Below the pieces are notes generated by a model that was given only the letters and a program-made list of their open reading frames with translations, did not search any database and was not told where the DNA came from. The translations under genes were made by a program, and so were the position numbers. Positions 25,892-35,441 of a DNA stretch of 64,000 bases are shown piece by piece. Numbering within the stretch: the stretch's first letter is position 1; every line of letters starts with the position of its first letter. This DNA is from Poriferisodalis sp965231925 (GTDB lineage Bacteria > Actinomycetota > Acidimicrobiia > Acidimicrobiales > Poriferisodalaceae): positions 1,302,001 through 1,366,000 of the forward strand of contig OZ246894.1 in the NCBI GenBank assembly GCA_965231925.1. The letters are read 5' to 3'.

Positions 25892-27580
25892 ATGAACTTC
25901 TTGCGGTGGCTTCCTCGCTTGCTGATCCCGCTGGCAATCGCTGCGGCGCTCGTGGTCGACGCGCGCGACGACCGAACGCCGCTGTCAGCCGCCGTCGAAG
26001 ACCCCGAAGCGTTGGCGCAGGTTGTGGTCCCGCCCCCCGATGCGTTGACGTCGAGCTGGTTCTGCCCCGTCGTCGGCATGCGGGCACCCGTGCAGGGCTT
26101 TGGAGAGGTCACCTCAGAGGTACTGCTGACGAACATGACCGCCGAGACGGCATCGGTGTCGATCGAATTCCGCGGCCGCACGACTGGTCGGCAGTTTGTG
26201 ACCGCAGACGTGGCACCTCACAGCACCGGGGTTGTCACCACTTCGGATTACGTGCGTGACGAGCTCATCGGGGCCTTGGTGGAAGCCACGTCGGGCGGGC
26301 TGGCCGTGACGCGGCGACTGGTCTCCCCGCTGGGGATCGACGAGGCTCGCTGTTCGAGCGTGCTGGCGCCGAACTGGTTTGTCCCCGTCGGCGACACCCA
26401 GGCCGATGCGTTGGGCGTGTTGGCGATCATGAATCCGCTGCCGCGCGATGCGATCGTCGACGTCACGTTTGCGTCGGAAGCGGAGTTCGGACCGTTCGTA
26501 GCGCCCGCGTTGACCGGTGTGGTGGTGCCGGCGTGGAGCACGGTTGTCGTCGACGTCGGCGAGCATGCCCGTCGCCGAGACATCGTGGCCGCATCCGTCA
26601 GGGCCCGTACCGGCCGCATCGCGGTGGATTCGTTCGTGGCCTACGACGGGAGTGTCGGGCGGCGCGGTCTGGCTGTGGAGTTGGCCTCTGTGGCCGCCGG
26701 CGACCGGTGGCTCGTGCCCGTGGCCGGCATCGATGAGCGGACACACCTGTGGTTACGGGTCTTCAATCCCTCTGACGGCGTTGCCGAAGTCGCTGCGTCG
26801 GTCTCGTCCCACGACTCTCGCAGCGACCGCGTGACGTTCGCCGTTGCATCGCACGATGTCATGGAGCTGAAGGTCGAACCTCCAGGCGAACTGGCACCCG
26901 GACTCGCGACGCTGCTCGCGCCGGCCGGTGCCCCCTTCGGAATCGCCGTCGAATCACAGAACGGCGTTCCCATCGTCGTGTGGGCCGAGACTCTGCTCGG
27001 CAGCGCTGCCAGCCCGCTGACCGACATCGGTGCCGCATCCGACAGCGTCTCTGCTGCTGGGGACACCGCAGTTCCGGATTCCGGCGGCGAGTCCATCACG
27101 GTGGTTGCGCAAACGGGCGGTACTGAGGGTGCCGACGCGCCGGTGGGCGATGCTGCATCCGACGAAGACGATGACGAATTGCCAGTCGAGATTCTGCCCC
27201 CGGTGCACCGAGCACAGTCGGGTCTGGCGTTCGTGCCCGGCATCGTGCACACCAGCGACCGGTGGCTCGTGGTTATCGCTCCCGAATCGGGAGGCGAGGC
27301 GTTCCTGACGATCATGACCGATCCACTCGCGCCAGCCGACGGGGATGGCTCGCAAGACGGTGAACCATCGATGACGACTAGCGATCGCCGCGTGGTGGTC
27401 GGAACGCTGGGCCGCGAAACCGTCGCCCTCATTGATGTGCCAGTATCGGGCGTGGTCACGCACCGGCTGGCGAGCGGCACGACCCGTCTGCTCGTCTCCG
27501 ACACACCGTTCGCAGTGCTGCTGTGGCAGGCACGGAGCGGGAGCGAGGGGCTGAGCGTGGCTCACCCGCTGGTGTGGTGA
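25892..27580 (+). CDS. DUF5719-like exported protein
   Basis: 562 residues with a short N-terminal membrane or signal segment (LPRLLIPLAIAAALVVDA). The rest is beta-rich: repeated blocks such as SSWFCPVVGMRAPV, NWFVPVGDTQADALGVLAIM, RWLVPVAGIDERTHLWLRV and RWLVVIAPESGG look like related strands of a repeated fold. In Streptomyces and other actinobacteria DUF5719 proteins are encoded directly after a large membrane glycosyltransferase, as here, and are thought to act in the envelope; the biochemical role is not known. A linker of acidic residues lies near 420-440 (DEDDDELPVE). Confidence 0.75.
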   Translation: MNFLRWLPRLLIPLAIAAALVVDARDDRTPLSAAVEDPEALAQVVVPPPDALTSSWFCPVVGMRAPVQGFGEVTSEVLLTNMTAETASVSIEFRGRTTGRQFVTADVAPHSTGVVTTSDYVRDELIGALVEATSGGLAVTRRLVSPLGIDEARCSSVLAPNWFVPVGDTQADALGVLAIMNPLPRDAIVDVTFASEAEFGPFVAPALTGVVVPAWSTVVVDVGEHARRRDIVAASVRARTGRIAVDSFVAYDGSVGRRGLAVELASVAAGDRWLVPVAGIDERTHLWLRVFNPSDGVAEVAASVSSHDSRSDRVTFAVASHDVMELKVEPPGELAPGLATLLAPAGAPFGIAVESQNGVPIVVWAETLLGSAASPLTDIGAASDSVSAAGDTAVPDSGGESITVVAQTGGTEGADAPVGDAASDEDDDELPVEILPPVHRAQSGLAFVPGIVHTSDRWLVVIAPESGGEAFLTIMTDPLAPADGDGSQDGEPSMTTSDRRVVVGTLGRETVALIDVPVSGVVTHRLASGTTRLLVSDTPFAVLLWQARSGSEGLSVAHPLVW

Positions 27581-27587
27581 GGGGCTG

Positions 27588-28019
27588 ATGGAGCGTCTCA
27601 TCATCGCTGCGCTGCTGATCGTCGCCGCGATCGCCGTCGCCTGGCTGATCCAGCGTCGCCGCGGCGCACATGGCGCAGCGGTGCCACGGTCCGAACTGCC
27701 TTCAGCCGTCGACCTCGGTGCGGTGGGCATAGCGAGCGGCCCGGCGTTGGTGGTCTTCACCGAAGAGACCTGCCGCACGTGTTCCGCAGCGCTCGCCGTG
27801 GTGCGCGGCCCCGCGGGTGCGGGACTGCCCGTCGCTGAGGTGTCATACGGCAAAGATCGAGAGCTGCATCGTCGCCACGGCATCGACACCGTGCCCACGA
27901 CAGCGGTTGTTGATATCGCCGGTCAGGTCATCGACGGCTGGGTCGGCAGCGTGGATCTGTCCGCACTGGCGGCGGCACTCGCGCAAGTGGTGCAGGGCCC
28001 TGAGCCCTCGCAGGGTTAG
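27588..28019 (+). CDS. Membrane-anchored thioredoxin-like protein
   Basis: 143 residues. An N-terminal membrane helix (4-22, LIIAALLIVAAIAVAWLIQ) precedes a thioredoxin fold with the active-site-like motif EETCRTC, and the cis-proline region DTVPTTAVVD. The CxxC suggests thiol oxidoreductase activity outside or at the membrane. It begins 7 bp after the DUF5719 stop and probably belongs to the same transcript. Its stop overlaps that of convergent ftsH by 3 bp, leaving no room for a separate terminator. Confidence 0.8.
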   Translation: MERLIIAALLIVAAIAVAWLIQRRRGAHGAAVPRSELPSAVDLGAVGIASGPALVVFTEETCRTCSAALAVVRGPAGAGLPVAEVSYGKDRELHRRHGIDTVPTTAVVDIAGQVIDGWVGSVDLSALAAALAQVVQGPEPSQG

Positions 28020-30097
28020 TCGGCTACCTGAGGCGGGGGCGCCGTTCGCTCGATGAGCGGGATGTCGGGCGCAGCCTCGTCGTTGGTGGCGACCGGATCG
28101 CTTGCGTCCGATTTGGCTGGGGTCTCGAGCTTCCCGTTGCTGGCCCCGTCTGACCCATCGGGCGCCGGCTCGGCCACGAGCGCCCCGATCTGGGCGCCCG
28201 TGACGGTCTCGTGTTCGAGCAGGGCAGCCGCGATCCGATCCAGCGCAGGGCGGTGATCGACGAGCGCTCGGCGCGCACGATCCTGCTGCGTACGCAGGAT
28301 CCGTTCGACTTCCTCGTCGATGACCCGGGCTGTCTCGTCGGAGTAATCACGCCCCGACACGAGGTCCTCGCCGAGGAACACCTGTGCGTGTGATCCCCAT
28401 GCCATGGGCCCCACACGGTCGCTCATGCCCCACTCCGAGACCATCTTGCGGGCCAGCTCTGTGCCCTGCACCAGGTCGTTGGCGGCGCCGGTCGAGGTCA
28501 CGCCGAACACCGTCTCCTCGGCCATACGGCCGCCGAACAGCACGGCCAACCGGTCTTCGATGTATTCCTGGCTGTAGGCGTGGCGTTCCTCAGGCAACTG
28601 CATGGTGACGCCCAGCGCCTGGCCGGTCGGCAGGATTGTCACCTTGTGAACGGGGTCGGCATGCGTGAACAGCGTGGCGATCAGTGCATGGCCGCCTTCG
28701 TGATAGGCGGTGACTTCCCGCTCCCGCTCGGAGAGCGCCACCGACTCGCGTCGCTGGCCCATCAGCACTCTGTCGCGCGCCGCCTCAAAGTCTGCCTGTG
28801 CGATCGCTTCGGAGTCGCGCCGCACGGCGTGCAGCGCCGCTTCGTTGACCAGATTGGCCAAGTCGGCACCGCTCATGCCGGGAGTGCCCTTCGCCAGGGC
28901 CTCGAACAACACGTCGTCGTCGGTCTTCTTGTCCTTGGAATGTACAGCCAAGATCGCCAGCCGCTCTGAGTACTCAGGCAGCGGCACAACGACCTGGCGG
29001 TCGAACCGGCCGGGGCGCAGCAACGCGGGATCCAAGATGTCTGGCCGGTTGGTCGCAGCCATCATCACGATGCCGCCGCTCTCTTCGAATCCGTCCATCT
29101 CGGCCAGCATCTGATTGAGCGTCTGCTCGCGCTCGTCATGCCCGCCGCCGAGGCCTGCCCCACGCTTGCGGCCAATCGAGTCGATCTCGTCGATGAAGAT
29201 GATCGCTCGGCCCATCTTGCGGGCGCTCTGGAACAGGTCGCGCACGCGGCTGGCGCCGACGCCCACGAACATCTCCATGAAGTCTGAACCGGTCACTGAC
29301 AAGAAGGGCACCCCGGCCTCTCCTGCTACCGCCCGGGCAATGAGCGTCTTGCCGGTGCCGGGAGGACCGACCAGCAGCACGCCCTTGGGGACCTTGGCGC
29401 CGATCGCTGTGAAGCGCTCCGGAGTCTTGAGGAAGTCAACGACCTCGGTGATTTCCTGCTTCACGCCGTCGTACCCGGCGATGTCGTCGAACTTCGTGGA
29501 GGGGCGCTCGGTGGTATAGGTCTTGGCCTTGCTCCGGCCGATCGACATGATCCCCGACATCTGCCCCTGGGCACGTCGCTGCATCCACCAAAAGAGCAGG
29601 AAGATCAGGCCGAAGGGCAGCAGGAAAGGCAGCAGGCTGACGAGCAGGTTGGGCCGGTCGGTGTGGAACTCGATGGCCACGTCTTGGGAGCGCAACAGGC
29701 GGAGATCGTCTTCGGGCAGCTCGACGGGACCTTCTGAGGAGAACTTCGAGCCGTCGATGTAGTCGCCGCTGATCTCTCCGGTGCCGTTGGTGATCGTGAC
29801 GCTGTCGACGCGTCCTTCTGACACCTGAGCGATCAGGCCGCTGTAGTCGACGGGGTCGCGATCGTCATTCCGCAGCAGGCCCGGCAGGAACATCACCGAC
29901 AGCAGGACCATGGCGAGCAACCAGATCGACCAGCGGGGCCAGCGTTCGCTTCGTCGGCGGGATCCCGTTTCCCCCGACGAGCTTGGCTGCGGCGCCTGGT
30001 CGCTCGGGCTGTCTTCGGCTGGCGCGTCGGGAGGCGCGGTGGCGCGCGGCTTGCGCGCGCGGGAGTGCCGCTGGCCCGAGGGCACCTCAGATGCCAT
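28016..30097 (-). CDS. ftsH: ATP-dependent zinc metalloprotease FtsH
   Basis: 693 residues. A hydrophilic N-terminal tail of about 50 residues, a membrane helix, a small extracytoplasmic domain and a second helix (LLPFLLPFGLIFLLFWWM) precede the AAA domain (Walker A GPPGTGKT, Walker B IIFIDEIDSIGR, second region of homology NRPDILDPALLRPGRFDRQ). The protease site is HEGGH with the third zinc ligand further on. FtsH degrades unneeded or damaged membrane proteins. The ATG at 30097 follows a TAGCAT box by 7 nt; the frame is open further upstream but that sequence is antisense to the next gene and is not protein-like. Confidence 0.95.
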   Translation of the reverse strand: MASEVPSGQRHSRARKPRATAPPDAPAEDSPSDQAPQPSSSGETGSRRRSERWPRWSIWLLAMVLLSVMFLPGLLRNDDRDPVDYSGLIAQVSEGRVDSVTITNGTGEISGDYIDGSKFSSEGPVELPEDDLRLLRSQDVAIEFHTDRPNLLVSLLPFLLPFGLIFLLFWWMQRRAQGQMSGIMSIGRSKAKTYTTERPSTKFDDIAGYDGVKQEITEVVDFLKTPERFTAIGAKVPKGVLLVGPPGTGKTLIARAVAGEAGVPFLSVTGSDFMEMFVGVGASRVRDLFQSARKMGRAIIFIDEIDSIGRKRGAGLGGGHDEREQTLNQMLAEMDGFEESGGIVMMAATNRPDILDPALLRPGRFDRQVVVPLPEYSERLAILAVHSKDKKTDDDVLFEALAKGTPGMSGADLANLVNEAALHAVRRDSEAIAQADFEAARDRVLMGQRRESVALSEREREVTAYHEGGHALIATLFTHADPVHKVTILPTGQALGVTMQLPEERHAYSQEYIEDRLAVLFGGRMAEETVFGVTSTGAANDLVQGTELARKMVSEWGMSDRVGPMAWGSHAQVFLGEDLVSGRDYSDETARVIDEEVERILRTQQDRARRALVDHRPALDRIAAALLEHETVTGAQIGALVAEPAPDGSDGASNGKLETPAKSDASDPVATNDEAAPDIPLIERTAPPPQVAD

Positions 30098-30104
30098 GTG
30101 CTTC

Positions 30105-30110
30105 ATGCTA
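30105..30110 (-). promoter_or_regulatory. -10 box for ftsH
   Basis: TAGCAT on the minus strand ends 7 nt before the ftsH ATG. It would give a leaderless or near-leaderless message and excludes the ATG at 30106 as start. Confidence 0.5.
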
Positions 30111-30271
30111 TGGCGGCGCCCCGTCGACCAGTAGCCGCGCTGTGCCGCCGGCACGCCAGCGACGCCCCCGAACGCCAACAGCAGACCGCACCCGAGTCCG
30201 CGGCAGACCGACAGTCGCGAACCGCGGCGGTGGCCCTGGGCCGCTGGCGGCAGGGCGCGTGCCGTGATCGT

Positions 30272-30277
30272 TAGCCT
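30272..30277 (+). promoter_or_regulatory. -10 box for the membrane-GT2 fusion gene
   Basis: TAGCCT ends 6 nt before the GTG at 30284, the same arrangement as for secA. Confidence 0.55.
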
Positions 30278-30283
30278 GCGCGC

Positions 30284-33200
30284 GTGCCGACGGTGACCGT
30301 GCGCCCCACTCGCGCGCGGCCGGTGCTGCGGGCGTGGCTTGAGGCTGCGGTCGTCGTGGCGAGCTGCGTGGCCGTGGTGGCGTGGCTCGACCCCGGCGGG
30401 CTGGTTTCCACAGCCGCGCCCACCGGCGGGGACATGGGCGCGCACGTCTGGGGTCCGGCGTTCCTGCGGGACGAGCTGCTGCCGTCGGGCTCGCTGCGCG
30501 GCTGGTCGTCCGACTGGTACGCGGGTATGCCGGCGGGGCATTTCTACATGGTGGTGCCGTACCTGCTGGTGGTCGTCGCCGACGCGGTGCTGCCCTCTTA
30601 CAACGTGGCGTTCAAGCTGGTGGCGATCAGCGGGGTCGCCACGATGCCCGCAGCGGCGTGGCTGATGGGCCGGCTGGCAGGCTGGCCGCGCCTGCTGCGC
30701 TCGCTGCTGCCTGCTGCGCTGCTGCTGTTCGTCTTCGACGTGAACTTCACCATCTACGGCGGGAATGCAGCATCGACGCTGGCAGGTGAATTCGCATTCT
30801 CGATCGCGCTGTCGGCGACGCTCGTATATCTCGGCATGTTCTGGCGCTCGCTGGAGCGGGGGACCGGGCGCGCGCGGGCGAGCCTGCTGCTGGCGTTCGT
30901 GGCCCTGTGCCATCCCATCCCGCTGATGTTCGCCGTCACGGCCAGCATCTTGATGGTGGCCGTGCGCGGCCTGCACGCGTTGCCTGAACGCCTCGGCCGG
31001 GTCGGGGCGATGGGGGCGTCGATCGCTGCGATCGTGCTGTGGGCCGCTATCTGGAACATCACCGAGTCTCCGCTGGCACGGCTGGCCGTGCCGGTCGCGG
31101 CAGTCGTCGTGCTGGTTGTGGGGGAGTGGCGGCGGGCCTGGCATGCGCTCGTCATCGGCGTCATCGGCGGGGCGCTGTCGGCGTTCTGGACCGTGCCGTT
31201 CGTCGTCCGGCGGGCATACCTCAACGACATGGGCTGGGAGCGGCTCGCCTCCGTGCGAGAGCACTTGTTCTTCACCGACGAAATCAGCGGCGACGGGACG
31301 CACCACAGCATCACCTGGCTGCTCGTGCTGGCAGCAGTCGGTGCCGCAGTCGGTTTCGCACGCTGGTATCGCCCGGCGATCACGTGGACTGTCATTGCCG
31401 TCACGATGGCCATGGGTTTCATCCACTGGCCCCAGCACCGGCTGTGGAACGCGCGCATCCTGCCGTTCTGGTACTTGGCGGTGTACGTGCTGGCGGCGAT
31501 GGGCCTGTGGCTCATCATCGACGGGCTGACCCGTGCAGACCCGGCCCGCCCGGACGGCAACGGGATCCACCTCGCCGCAGCAGCGCGCTGGGTGCGCATG
31601 CTGGCCCCGGTGGTAGCGCTGGGGGCAGGGCTAGGCCTGCTGGCACTGCGATTCGGCGACCTTCCCGGAACCAGGCTGGACGCAACCGGGGACACTCGTT
31701 GGGGCCCGTTCACGGTGTCCGCAGACGACCGCAACTTCGTCCGCGGCTGGGCGCGGTGGAACTTCCGCGGCTATGAGGCCCGCCCGTCATATCCCGAGTA
31801 CCACTCCTTCGTTACCGCGATGAGTGACATAGGCGACAGGCCCGGCTACGACTGCGGGCGGTTGCTGTGGGAGTACGACCGTGACATCGTGGGCGCCTAC
31901 GGCACCCCAATGGCCCCGATGCTGCTGCCGCACTGGACGGACGGCTGCATCGCCTCCATGGAAGGCCTCTACTTCGAGTCGTCACCCACGGTGCCGTTCC
32001 ATTTCCTCATGCAGTCGGAGCTGTCCGCAGCGCCGTCACGTCCGATGCGTGGCCTCCCGTACAACGCCTTGAATTTCGATCTGGGCGTGCCTCACCTGCA
32101 GATGTCCGGTGTGCGCTACTACGCAGCCTTCAGCCCCGAGGCCACTGCGGCGGCACAGGACTCTGTTGACTTGCAGCTCATTGCCTCGGCGGCGCCATGG
32201 TCGATCTACCTCGTCGCAGACAGCGATGTGGTGTCGGCGCTGCCGTTCGAGCCGGCGGTCGCACCCGATGTGCCACAGGCCGGACGGGCATGGACCGATC
32301 CTGCCGCGATTTGGTGGAACGACCCCACGGCATGGGATGTGCCGATTGCGGCAGAGGGGCCGCAGGACTGGTCACGGGTGTCGCTGCTGCCGGCCCCGGA
32401 TCCTCACGCAGCGCCGCCCGCTTCACTGACCCGATTCAGCGCAGCACCACGGCGAGCGCTGCCACCGGTGCAGATCGGCGATTTCGAGTCGGGACGGGAC
32501 TGGCTGTCGTTCTCGGTGGACCGGACCGGGGTGCCGGTGTTGGTGAGGGTGTCGTACTTCCCGAACTGGTCGGTGAGCGGCGCCGACGGGCCCTACCGCG
32601 TGACTCCCAACTGGATGGTGGTGATTCCCACCGACGAACACGTCAAGCTCACCCATGGCGCCACGGCGGTCGAGTACATCGCTTGGCTGGCGACGCTGCT
32701 CGGAGCGGTCGCGCTGGCTCTGGTCGCCCTGCGGCCCCCGGTTCGGTTTGAACAGCGTCGCAGGCCCGGGCTGCCCGGCCCCCGAGCATCGCTGCTTCCT
32801 GCGCAGGAGTCGGCGGCAGCCGTCAGCGTGGCTGTGCCCGGCGTCGCGGTTGAGCCCGGCGTCGGTGATGCCGCCGGCCTCGAACACCCGCTCCCCGCGG
32901 TCTCAGTGGTGCTGCCGGCCTACCAAGCTGCGCATCTCGTCGGCGCCGCCGTGTCGGAGATCAGCGCAGCTCTGGGTCCAAATGAGGCTCTGGACGGCCG
33001 ACTCGAGATTGTCGTCGTCGACGATGGTTCGACCGACGGCACCGCAGAGGCGGCTCGGCGAGCCGGAGCCGACGTCGTGGTGCCGTCGGAAGCGAATCGC
33101 GGCAAGGGCGCGGCGGTGCGCACGGGAATGCTTGCAGCGCGCGGTCGTTTGCGACTGTTCACCGATGTGGACCTGGCCTATCCGCCCGGCCAGCTCACCG

Positions 33201-33655
33201 AGCTCGTCGATGCACTCGACCGCGGGGCGGATGTGGCGCTCGGCAACCGGCGCCATGCGCAAGCGCGCACCATCAGCCCGGCGGCGCCCGCTCGCGCGAT
33301 CGCGAGCCGGATGTTCAACGCATTCACCCGCCTCGTGCTGCTCCGCCGCTACCGCGACACACAGTGTGGCTTCAAGGGTTTCACCGCTGAGGCTGCCCAG
33401 GAGATCTTCAGCCGTGCCGTCATCGACGGCTTCACCTTCGACGTCGAGGTGCTCTACCTCGTCGAGCACCTCGACCTGACATCGGTCGAGGTTCCCGTCG
33501 CGGTGGACCATTCAGCGGACACCACCGTCCGGCTGGTCGCCCAGTCGCTCAAGGTCGTGACCGATATCTGGCGTATCCGTCACCGCGCCGCAGCAGGCGC
33601 ATACGACACGCCCCGAGCGGCACAAGAGCTGAACCGAAACGCACAATCGCTATAG
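30284..33655 (+). CDS. Polytopic membrane protein fused to a GT2 glycosyltransferase domain
   Basis: 1123 residues. The first 480 residues hold about ten membrane helices and loops like those of lipid-linked sugar transferases or 6-pyruvoyl-type membrane proteins (GGDMGAHVWGPAFLRDELL, FHPQHRLWN-like segment IHWPQHRLWNARILPFW). A large extracytoplasmic domain follows (about 480-790), then one helix. From residue 865 there is a complete cytoplasmic GT2 domain of the ALG5/dolichyl-phosphate glucosyltransferase type (VSVVLPAYQA, EIVVVDDGSTDGT, NRGKGAAVRTGM, FTDVDLAYPP, DTQCGFKGFT). A single chain could make a polyprenyl-phosphate sugar inside and use it outside. That role is inference. Confidence 0.8.
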   Translation: MPTVTVRPTRARPVLRAWLEAAVVVASCVAVVAWLDPGGLVSTAAPTGGDMGAHVWGPAFLRDELLPSGSLRGWSSDWYAGMPAGHFYMVVPYLLVVVADAVLPSYNVAFKLVAISGVATMPAAAWLMGRLAGWPRLLRSLLPAALLLFVFDVNFTIYGGNAASTLAGEFAFSIALSATLVYLGMFWRSLERGTGRARASLLLAFVALCHPIPLMFAVTASILMVAVRGLHALPERLGRVGAMGASIAAIVLWAAIWNITESPLARLAVPVAAVVVLVVGEWRRAWHALVIGVIGGALSAFWTVPFVVRRAYLNDMGWERLASVREHLFFTDEISGDGTHHSITWLLVLAAVGAAVGFARWYRPAITWTVIAVTMAMGFIHWPQHRLWNARILPFWYLAVYVLAAMGLWLIIDGLTRADPARPDGNGIHLAAAARWVRMLAPVVALGAGLGLLALRFGDLPGTRLDATGDTRWGPFTVSADDRNFVRGWARWNFRGYEARPSYPEYHSFVTAMSDIGDRPGYDCGRLLWEYDRDIVGAYGTPMAPMLLPHWTDGCIASMEGLYFESSPTVPFHFLMQSELSAAPSRPMRGLPYNALNFDLGVPHLQMSGVRYYAAFSPEATAAAQDSVDLQLIASAAPWSIYLVADSDVVSALPFEPAVAPDVPQAGRAWTDPAAIWWNDPTAWDVPIAAEGPQDWSRVSLLPAPDPHAAPPASLTRFSAAPRRALPPVQIGDFESGRDWLSFSVDRTGVPVLVRVSYFPNWSVSGADGPYRVTPNWMVVIPTDEHVKLTHGATAVEYIAWLATLLGAVALALVALRPPVRFEQRRRPGLPGPRASLLPAQESAAAVSVAVPGVAVEPGVGDAAGLEHPLPAVSVVLPAYQAAHLVGAAVSEISAALGPNEALDGRLEIVVVDDGSTDGTAEAARRAGADVVVPSEANRGKGAAVRTGMLAARGRLRLFTDVDLAYPPGQLTELVDALDRGADVALGNRRHAQARTISPAAPARAIASRMFNAFTRLVLLRRYRDTQCGFKGFTAEAAQEIFSRAVIDGFTFDVEVLYLVEHLDLTSVEVPVAVDHSADTTVRLVAQSLKVVTDIWRIRHRAAAGAYDTPRAAQELNRNAQSL

Positions 33656-33674
33656 CAAATGCACAGTCGCTATA

Positions 33675-33753
33675 GCGGCGGAGGCGGCAGGAAACTCTGC
33701 GACGTTGCGACCTGCTGGATCGCGGGAGCAGAGGGTCCTGCCGCCTCCGCCGC
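33675..33753. repeat. Palindromic intergenic repeat, short form, copy 4
   Basis: 79 bp, 20 bp after the membrane-GT2 stop. The arms GCGGCGGAGGCGGCAGG and CCTGCCGCCTCCGCCGC are a perfect 17-bp inverted repeat. Next to it, 33762-33810 resembles parts of the 139-bp repeat (CACGGGCCGCTCGGGCC, GGCTCAGCCTCT), and the IS starts immediately after. Confidence 0.9.
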
Positions 33754-33810
33754 GGTCGCGCCTCACGGGCCGCTCGGGCCGCGGCTTCGCCCGTCGGCTC
33801 AGCCTCTAAG

Positions 33811-33825
33811 CCTGAATCCACCGGT
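33811..33825 (+). repeat. IS left terminal inverted repeat
   Basis: CCTGAATCCACCGGT, perfect over 15 bp with the right end; after one mismatch two further bases also match. Confidence 0.93.
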
Positions 33826-33930
33826 TGGCTTGGTGGCGGTGTGGGTGCGCGTCCACCAGAAAGGCCTCCTGACGTGGCATTTTGCCGTTGACGAAGAGTC
33901 GGCGTGATGCCATGACGGGAGGCACTTTCT

Positions 33931-35262
33931 GTGAGCGACGTTAGTCGGGGTTTGGACCGGGTCGAGGCAGTGTTCGACGAGGAGTCCTTGGTCGCCGATG
34001 CGGGGTTGTTGTTGGCGGGCACTTTGGCGGCCCGGCTGGGCTTGGAGAGCTTGATCGATGAGACGGTGAGGACGCCGCGGTCGGGCCGCGGTTCGGGAGC
34101 CAAGGTGCTCACCGCGGTGTGCTCGATGCTGGTGGGCGGTTCGTTCTTTTCGGACGCGGACCGGCTGCGGGCCGGCTCGGCTGGGTCGGTGGTTGGGTTC
34201 GTGCCTGTGGCGCCGTCGACGTTGGGGACGTTCGCGAGGTCGTTCACGTTCGGTCATGTGCGTCAGCTCGACCGCGCCCAGGAGCTGGCGTTGGGCCGCG
34301 CGTGGGACGCAGGCGCCGCCCCTGCGGCCGAGCAGATCACGATCGATGTCGACTCGACGATCCGCGAGGTGCACTCCGACGCGAAGCAAGGCGCCGCCTA
34401 TGGGCATACGCGCACGCTGGGCTATCACCCTTTGGTCGCGGTACGCGACGACACCGGCGAGATATTGCATTCGCGGATGCGCAAGGGGTCCTCCCAGAAA
34501 GGACACCTGCGGTTCGTGTCCGAGACCGTCGCCCGGGTGCGGCGCCTGGCGGCGGGAGCGGCGCTGACGCTGCGCGCCGACGCAGGGTTCTTCTCCTGGG
34601 ACCTGACCGACAGGCTCGACCAGCTCGACGTGAGGTTCCTGATCGCTGTGGGCCGCAACCCCGCCATAGACAAAGCGATCGCCGCGATCGACGACGACGA
34701 ATGGACCCCGATCGGCTACACCGACGACGGCGAGGCACACGTCGCCGAGACGACGTTGACCTCGAGCCGACGCCGCCGCGGCAAGCCCGCTCGCACGGTG
34801 CGGCTGGTGGTGCGCCGCACCCGCATCGTCGGCGAGCAAGCCGACCTGTTCCCCCACTGGCGCCACCACGCCGTGGTCACCGACATCGACGCCGACACGC
34901 TCGACACCAAAACAGCCGACGCTTCTTATCGTTCCCACGCACGCGTCGAGCTCGCGATCAAGGACCTCAAAGCCGGCGGCCTCGCGCACAGCCCCTCGGG
35001 CAGGTTCGCGGCGAACGCCGCCTGGCTCGCCTGCGCCGTGCTCGCGCACAACATCGCACGCTGGACCGCCCGCATCGGACACGTCCACGACCCACGAAAG
35101 CTCACCGTCGCAGCCACCGTCGCGCGGCGTCTGCTCACCATGCCCGGCCGGCTCGTCAACCGCAGCGGACGGCCCACCCTGCGGCTCCCAGCCCGATGGC
35201 CCTGGGCCCACACATTCACCGCCGCTCTCGACAAGATCCGAAGCCTGCCCCAACACTGCTGA
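33931..35262 (+). CDS. IS1380-family transposase
   Basis: 443 residues, the full length for the family. The DDE catalytic residues are suggested by ITIDVDSTIREVHSDAKQG (first aspartate), LTLRADAGFFS (second) and SHARVELAIKDLKAGGLAHS (glutamate in the C-terminal part). The GTG start has GGGAGG about 8 nt upstream, so unlike many host genes it uses a Shine-Dalgarno sequence. No frameshift or internal stop is present. The N-terminal 30 residues resemble the FDEESLVADAGLLL start common in this group. Confidence 0.93.
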   Translation: MSDVSRGLDRVEAVFDEESLVADAGLLLAGTLAARLGLESLIDETVRTPRSGRGSGAKVLTAVCSMLVGGSFFSDADRLRAGSAGSVVGFVPVAPSTLGTFARSFTFGHVRQLDRAQELALGRAWDAGAAPAAEQITIDVDSTIREVHSDAKQGAAYGHTRTLGYHPLVAVRDDTGEILHSRMRKGSSQKGHLRFVSETVARVRRLAAGAALTLRADAGFFSWDLTDRLDQLDVRFLIAVGRNPAIDKAIAAIDDDEWTPIGYTDDGEAHVAETTLTSSRRRRGKPARTVRLVVRRTRIVGEQADLFPHWRHHAVVTDIDADTLDTKTADASYRSHARVELAIKDLKAGGLAHSPSGRFAANAAWLACAVLAHNIARWTARIGHVHDPRKLTVAATVARRLLTMPGRLVNRSGRPTLRLPARWPWAHTFTAALDKIRSLPQHC

Positions 35263-35426
35263 ACCATCACAGCGTCACGCCGCGCCGCGCAGCACACCCC
35301 CCAGCCGCAGCACACAACCCGACCCCACAAGCCGAACCGGGCACCCCACGCCCATCCGCGAGCCGGCACCCCCAACGCCGCCCACACCACACCACCGCCA
35401 GCCCCAGACCCCGCCAGACCCGCCCC

Positions 35427-35441
35427 ACCGGTGGATTCAGG
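35427..35441 (-). repeat. IS right terminal inverted repeat
   Basis: ACCGGTGGATTCAGG, the reverse complement of the left end, followed directly by the target duplication CTAAG (35442-35446). Confidence 0.93.

Larger units (their letters stand above)
33811..35441 (+). mobile_element. Complete IS1380-family insertion sequence
   Basis: 1631 bp bounded by terminal inverted repeats CCTGAATCCACCGGT (left) and its complement (right), and by the 5-bp direct repeat CTAAG at 33806-33810 and 35442-35446. One intact transposase fills most of it. Length, CCT ends and target duplication size fit IS1380. About 180 bp of C-rich noncoding DNA follow the transposase. Intact ends and frame suggest recent arrival or retained activity. 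Confidence 0.93.

Noticed and set aside
28016..31570. A single 1184-residue minus-strand frame including FtsH
   Set aside because: Everything upstream of 30097 is antisense to a well-supported glycosyltransferase gene and has shadow-like composition; the -10 box and family N-terminus place the FtsH start at 30097.
33799..35256. 485-residue minus-strand ORF inside the IS
   Set aside because: It is the shadow of the transposase frame; the plus-strand protein has DDE motifs, a ribosome binding site and the right length.
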